64,000 nt of DNA from Flavobacterium sp. MC2016-06 (GTDB lineage: Bacteria > Bacteroidota > Bacteroidia > Flavobacteriales > Flavobacteriaceae): positions 1 to 64,000 of the forward strand of contig NZ_WMID02000030.1 of the NCBI RefSeq assembly GCF_009711165.2, given 5' to 3'. Below, piece by piece: positions 59,943 to 64,000 of this stretch. Every line of letters begins with the position of its first letter. The stretch's first letter is position 1. A model generated the notes under the pieces. It was given only the letters and a program-made list of their open reading frames with translations, was not told where the DNA came from and did not search any database. The translations under genes and the position numbers were made by a program.

Positions 59943-61580
59943 ATGTATCCTTATTTCAAAAAGAAATTCATCATACCTGCCGTTGCTGTAGGGTTTTTAT
60001 TTGTTGGAACCAGTTTTAAAGACGATTTCTTTGAAATTGCCAAACAAATCGAAATCTTCACAACCTTATTCAAAGCTGTAAATACCAACTATGTAGACGA
60101 AACTAATCCAGGTGATTTGATGGATAAAGCCATTAAAAGCATGTTGGGTAGTTTGGATCCTTATACGGTTTACTTTAACGAACAGGATGTTGTCAACTTT
60201 AAAATCAACAATACTGGAGAATATACCGGAATTGGGGCTTTGATTGCTAGAAAAAGTGATCGCTTAATTGTACGTGAACCCTATAAAGGTTATCCGGCAG
60301 ATAAAGCAGGACTGAAAGCGGGTGACGAGATTATTCAGATTGGTGACATTTTGGTTGCTGATTATAAAGATGATGCATCGCAATTAATGAAAGGAACTAA
60401 AAACACTAAAATCAACATAAAATACCTGCGTCAGGGAAAAATGAGCACTACGGTTTTGGTTTTGGACGAAGTTGATATTAGATCTGTTCCTTTCTTTGGA
60501 AAAATAGATGATAAAACAGGTTATATTGTTTTAGCTCATTTTAGCCGTAAAGCTGCAGCTGAAGTAAAGAGTGCTCTTGAAAAGCTTAAGGCTGATGGTG
60601 CTAAGCAAATTGTATTGGACTTAAGAGGAAATCCTGGAGGTTTACTAAATGAGGCTATTGATATCTGCAATTTATTTGTTCCTAAAAACGAAGTGATTGT
60701 AACGACAAAGTCAAGAATTGAAAAACATAACAATACGTATAAAACTCAAAACGAACCTATTGATACTGAAATTCCACTAGCCATTTTGGTGAATGGAAGA
60801 AGTGCTTCTGCTTCAGAAATTGTGTCGGGTGCATTACAGGATTTAGATCGTGCAGTAATTCTTGGAAGCCGCAGTTTTGGAAAAGGTTTGGTGCAACGCT
60901 CTGTTGATTTAACTTATGGAACACAACTAAAGGTTACTATTTCTAGATATTATACGCCATCTGGTCGTTGTATTCAGGCACTAGATTATGCGCATAAAGA
61001 TAAAAATGGTGTTGCTCAAAAAACAGATGCTAAAAACTTTAATGCTTTTAAAACCAGAAAAGGCAGAACTGTTTTTGATGGCGGAGGTGTATTACCCGAC
61101 ATTGAATTGGATGAAACTAAAATGAGTCCAATCACTACTGCGTTACTTAAAAATGACGGAATTTTTGATTATGCAACAAGTTATTATTACAAAAACCCAA
61201 ATTTAGGTGACAAAATCCCAACACTTACCGATGCGGATTATACTAATTTTAAACAATATTTAAAAACGAACAAAATTAGTTTTGATACTGAAACAGAAGT
61301 GGCTTTAAAAAACACTTTGACAGCTGCAAAAAACGAAAAAATAGACGAAACAATTGCTCCAGAATATCAACAATTATTAGCCGCGCTTGAAAGAAGCGAA
61401 AACACTTTATTGGATAAAAACCAAAAAGAAATCAAAAATCTGATTTTAGAAGAACTTATAAAAAGATACCAATATCAAGAAGGTTTGTATCAATATTATA
61501 TCAAAAACAATTCAGAAATTAAAAGAGCAGTTAACGTATTAAATAACCAAACAGAATATAAAACGATTTTAAAAATGTAG
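59943..61580 (+). CDS. S41-family C-terminal processing peptidase with PDZ domain
   Basis: A 545-residue periplasmic serine protease. A PDZ domain (YTGIGALIARKSDRLIVREP, DKAGLKAGDEIIQIGDILV) precedes the S41 core with nucleophile Ser in NGRSASASEIVSGAL and base Lys in GSRSFGKGLVQRS. The C-terminal ~140 residues are a helical extension common in Bacteroidota CtpA-like enzymes. It degrades or trims envelope proteins. It starts two bases after the DUF4349 gene and ends three bases before the OmpA gene. Confidence 0.93.
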   Translation: MYPYFKKKFIIPAVAVGFLFVGTSFKDDFFEIAKQIEIFTTLFKAVNTNYVDETNPGDLMDKAIKSMLGSLDPYTVYFNEQDVVNFKINNTGEYTGIGALIARKSDRLIVREPYKGYPADKAGLKAGDEIIQIGDILVADYKDDASQLMKGTKNTKINIKYLRQGKMSTTVLVLDEVDIRSVPFFGKIDDKTGYIVLAHFSRKAAAEVKSALEKLKADGAKQIVLDLRGNPGGLLNEAIDICNLFVPKNEVIVTTKSRIEKHNNTYKTQNEPIDTEIPLAILVNGRSASASEIVSGALQDLDRAVILGSRSFGKGLVQRSVDLTYGTQLKVTISRYYTPSGRCIQALDYAHKDKNGVAQKTDAKNFNAFKTRKGRTVFDGGGVLPDIELDETKMSPITTALLKNDGIFDYATSYYYKNPNLGDKIPTLTDADYTNFKQYLKTNKISFDTETEVALKNTLTAAKNEKIDETIAPEYQQLLAALERSENTLLDKNQKEIKNLILEELIKRYQYQEGLYQYYIKNNSEIKRAVNVLNNQTEYKTILKM

Positions 61581-61583
61581 TGA

Positions 61584-62387
61584 ATGAGAATAACTTTTGT
61601 CCTATTTCTATTTTTTATTTACACTATTAAAGCACAACAAAAACCAGTAGAAACCATTTATTTTGATTTTGATAAATACAATCTTACTACTGAGCAGGAA
61701 AATGTTGTTGCCAATTTTATAAAAAATATTGATACCTCAAAAGTTGAGTCAATTCAGATATATGGTTACTGCGACGATCGCGGTACTGATGATTATAATT
61801 TTCGTTTATCGCTAAATCGCGTTAATACTATACAAGAGTTATTACTTTTATCAGGATTTAATCAAAGTAAAATTGTTATTCTAGAAGGAAAAGGTCGTAT
61901 TATACTAAGGCCAGATACTGTAGAAAATCTTCATGAAACTCGTTCTAGAAATCGGCGGGTTGATTTGATAGTAGTTAAACGGAACAGCTTTGGAAAAGGA
62001 ATTTATACATCGTTTAAAGACGATCTAAAAATTGGTGATAAAATTTTCTTAGACAATCTATTATTTGATATTGGGAGTGCAAAATTAACTGCATCTGCTA
62101 AAAAAATATTAGACAAAATTGCTACAGTTTTACAAACACACCGAAACATTAAGTTTGAAATAAGAGGTCATGTCTGTTGCACTCCAGATATCTATAGCGA
62201 CGGAATTGACAGAGACACTAAGGAAAGAAGGCTTTCTTGGAATCGTGCCAAAACCGTTTTTCACTACCTAATATCTAAAAAAATATCTAAAAGCCGTATG
62301 ACTTATCTGGGCTGCGGTAATAAATATCCACTTGGAAAAGGCGACAAATTAGATAGACGTGTTGAATTTGTGATTACGAAGACTTAA
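61584..62387 (+). CDS. OmpA-family protein with two OmpA-like domains
   Basis: A 267-residue secreted protein (signal ITFVLFLFFIYTIKAQ) made of two OmpA C-terminal-like domains: the first from VETIYFDFDKYNLTTEQ to TRSRNRRVDLIVV, the second from LFDIGSAKLTASAKKILDK to GDKLDRRVEFVI. Both keep the peptidoglycan-binding Asp/Arg pattern (CDDRGTDDYN...RSRNRRVD; second DRDTKERRLS). The second has a Cys pair (HVCCTPD). Doubling is unusual, since most have one. It probably ties the envelope to the wall. Four bases overlap the convergent GNAT gene. Confidence 0.9.
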   Translation: MRITFVLFLFFIYTIKAQQKPVETIYFDFDKYNLTTEQENVVANFIKNIDTSKVESIQIYGYCDDRGTDDYNFRLSLNRVNTIQELLLLSGFNQSKIVILEGKGRIILRPDTVENLHETRSRNRRVDLIVVKRNSFGKGIYTSFKDDLKIGDKIFLDNLLFDIGSAKLTASAKKILDKIATVLQTHRNIKFEIRGHVCCTPDIYSDGIDRDTKERRLSWNRAKTVFHYLISKKISKSRMTYLGCGNKYPLGKGDKLDRRVEFVITKT

Positions 62388-62830
62388 CCACGTATCATCT
62401 CAATATGCGGAATATCATCTTCTAAATACATTTCGCTACTTTGTACGAATCCATGGCTTTCGTAGAATTTCTTTAAATACAACTGAGCCCCTATTGTAAT
62501 TCTATCTTTTCCAAAATTAGATTTTATTTCGGCGATAGCTTCCTGCATTAAAACATGTCCCCATTTTTTATCGCGATAAGCTGCATCTACAACAACACGC
62601 CCAATTGAAGCATTATCAAAACTTATTCCTGCATCAAATAAACGTGAATAAGCTACTGTTTTACCATCGTATTCACCAATTAAATGTAAAGCAAGCTTGT
62701 CTTTGCCATCTATGTCCAAATAAACGCAGTTTTGCTCTACTACAAAGATTTCACTTCTTAATTTCAGCAAGTCATATAACTCATGAACAGTTAAGGCCTC
62801 AAAAGGCTTTATTTTCCATTTTAATTCCAT
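62384..62830 (-). CDS. GNAT acetyltransferase, ElaA-like
   Basis: A 148-residue GNAT of the ElaA subfamily: LKWKIKPFEALTVHELYDLL, RSEIFVVEQNCVYLDIDGKD, YSRLFDAGISFDNASIGRVVVDAAYRDKKWGHVLM and YLKKFYESHGFVQSSEMYLEDDIPHIEM. The HLIGEYDG and GHVLM segments carry the acetyl-CoA fold. Substrate unknown. It is convergent with the OmpA gene and 23 bases from the DUF4837 gene upstream. Confidence 0.92.
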   Translation of the reverse strand: MELKWKIKPFEALTVHELYDLLKLRSEIFVVEQNCVYLDIDGKDKLALHLIGEYDGKTVAYSRLFDAGISFDNASIGRVVVDAAYRDKKWGHVLMQEAIAEIKSNFGKDRITIGAQLYLKKFYESHGFVQSSEMYLEDDIPHIEMIRG

Positions 62831-62853
62831 CTTGTATTTTATATTCTTTAAAA

Positions 62854-63822
62854 TTATCTTTTATCGATATTTATCGACTTTATTATTGCTTCTAGATTCA
62901 ACATTAAATCGCGTTCTTGATTGGATGGTGAATAACAAAATCCTTCTACAACTAAAATTCGATTATATGTTTCGTCAAGAACCGCATAATTTATAAATGG
63001 CCCAGCCATAAAATCGTTTTTTAATTCCCAAGTTCCTTTGGTTTCGTAGGCTTTTTTACCGTCTAAAGTTGTTGTAGAAAAATACGGTGCATATGCTTCG
63101 CCAGTTATCATAGGTGCATTGGCTTCACGTCCTTTGATATAAAGGCCGACAGAATCACGCATTTTGATGATGTTACTAACAATATCAGAATTTTTTTTGA
63201 AGCTGTGAATAGGAATCTGATAAATCAGCAAACTTGTACTTCCGCTGATAATGTCGTTTTTAAGCCAGATAAAATTCTTTTTATGCAACATGTATTCGTA
63301 ACCAGTCGGAACTTGCAAGTCAACATGAAACTTATTTTTGATGATTGCTGGACTCAGCAATGATTTTCTATTGTCTTCTTGAATTTTTTGAATTTCTGCA
63401 TCACGGATGACTTTTATAATTTGAGTTGAATTAAGTTCGATACTGCAAATAATGTCATCGATAGATTTTCCGTAGATACGGAAAGTATTATGAGGTAAGG
63501 CTTTATTGTGTATAATTTCAAATTTATCTGCTGCAGCTTTTTTTACTACAATGATACTTCGACTGTCGGTAACAAAACCTTCAAGTAATCGCGCTGGGTA
63601 TTGATTAATTGTAAATAAAGGTTCTTCTTGTGTAAGCCCTAAAACGGGAGATGCAAATTTGTTTCTAATACTGTCACCTACTTCTCCATACCATAACTGA
63701 TCGTCTATGATAATAGAAATGGTATTGGTTTTACCAGATACAGGTTCTGCTTGTTTGTCGTTTTTAAAACAAGAAACCAGCAAAAACAGTAGTATTAGAA
63801 ATAAAAAATGGGTTTTATTCAT
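62854..63822 (-). CDS. DUF4837-family lipoprotein
   Basis: A 322-residue lipoprotein (signal HFLFLILLFLLVSC) of the DUF4837 family, known only from Bacteroidota: IIIDDQLWYGEVGDSIR, EPLFTINQYPARLLEGFV, VPTGYEYMLHKKNFIWLKND and LVVEGFCYSPSNQERDLML. It lies at the outer or inner membrane. It follows the LysM-domain gene on the minus strand with about 50 bases between. No function is established for the family. Confidence 0.85.
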   Translation of the reverse strand: MNKTHFLFLILLFLLVSCFKNDKQAEPVSGKTNTISIIIDDQLWYGEVGDSIRNKFASPVLGLTQEEPLFTINQYPARLLEGFVTDSRSIIVVKKAAADKFEIIHNKALPHNTFRIYGKSIDDIICSIELNSTQIIKVIRDAEIQKIQEDNRKSLLSPAIIKNKFHVDLQVPTGYEYMLHKKNFIWLKNDIISGSTSLLIYQIPIHSFKKNSDIVSNIIKMRDSVGLYIKGREANAPMITGEAYAPYFSTTTLDGKKAYETKGTWELKNDFMAGPFINYAVLDETYNRILVVEGFCYSPSNQERDLMLNLEAIIKSINIDKR

Positions 63823-63868
63823 TTTATTAAGTTATGAAATAAAACCCAAATTTAAATAAGATTTTTTA

Positions 63869-64000
63869 TTATCCGTTTATTTTAAGTTTCATTCCAGGTT
63901 TTATGTCTTCATCTTTAATACCATTCCACTTTTTGATATCTGAAATTGTTACTCCAGGATATTTTTTTGAAATGCTGTAAAGTGAATCTCCCTTTTTAAC
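63869..64000 (-). CDS. LysM-domain protein, C-terminal 43 residues (5' truncated at window end)
   Basis: On the minus strand, reading in from the window edge, the frame gives KKGDSLYSISKKYPGVT, then SDIKKWNGIKDEDIKPGMKL and a stop at 63869-63871. This is a LysM peptidoglycan-binding module at the protein C-terminus. The N-terminus is outside the window. LysM-DUF4837 neighbours are common in flavobacteria as far as I remember. The upstream part could be a peptidase. Confidence 0.85.
   Translation of the reverse strand, partial: VKKGDSLYSISKKYPGVTISDIKKWNGIKDEDIKPGMKLKING

Noticed and set aside
1..64000. tRNA, rRNA, prophage or integrative element
   Set aside because: No cloverleaf with conserved T-loop, no rRNA segment, no integrase and no phage structural gene was seen by eye; a tRNAscan run would settle tRNAs.

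Overview
The window looks like chromosomal DNA of a Flavobacterium-like member of the Bacteroidota. It is AT-rich, its start codons sit behind A-rich leaders rather than clear Shine-Dalgarno sites, and many promoters carry the Bacteroidota -7 element TAnnTTTG. It holds a type IX secretion (T9SS) cargo gene with a PorP/SprF partner, SusC-like TonB receptors with carboxypeptidase-like N-domains, imelysins, a lycopene cyclase and intergenic palindromes in many families. No rRNA, tRNA, phage, plasmid or CRISPR feature was recognised.

Layout. 1-2185: a 5'-truncated T9SS type B cargo protein and a PorP/SprF protein. 2223-5788 (minus): ferredoxin, a U32/TrhP-like protein and a TrhO-like rhodanese, probably for tRNA uridine-34 hydroxylation; a dead REP-associated transposase and its palindromes lie between them. 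6065-11724: an RND efflux operon (adaptor, pump, outer-membrane channel) behind a Fur-family-like operator. 11893-14913: bacilliredoxin, ArsR regulator, lycopene cyclase, thioredoxin. 15033-21918: a metal-homeostasis block with a TonB receptor, a thioredoxin-reductase-like flavoprotein, a MerC-like protein, a Fur-family regulator, an Nramp transporter fused to a universal stress domain, and an MntR/DtxR regulator. 22229-29887: an IrpA-type iron cluster with a di-heme protein, two imelysins, a vitamin K carboxylase-like membrane enzyme and a TonB receptor.

29945-48805: miscellaneous genes, then a heme-synthesis region: hemH and hemJ (minus), hemA, hemC, hemD, hemE, hemF, hemB (plus) and a lipoprotein cytochrome c. 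It is interrupted by a GxxExxY gene flanked by repeats, several unknown genes, an aldolase and a frameshifted REP-associated transposase. 48854-64000: M13 peptidase, EamA permease, SCO protein, FeoA-FeoB with a tiny Cys-rich partner, HD hydrolase, acyl-ACP desaturase, acyltransferase, RNase P protein, DUF4349 lipoprotein, S41 protease, double-OmpA protein, GNAT, DUF4837 lipoprotein and the C-terminus of a LysM protein.

The unifying theme is metal and redox physiology. Three candidate operator classes can be read by eye: GCAAC-N3-GTTGC (Fur-family gene, merC operon, RND pump), TTTTAGAC-N2-GTCTAAAA (mntH and a TonB receptor, next to mntR), and TATTTAGAA-type palindromes (imelysin cluster). The two observations most worth following are a C-terminal domain shared by the TrhP-like and TrhO-like proteins, and a vitamin K carboxylase-like gene inside the imelysin iron cluster.
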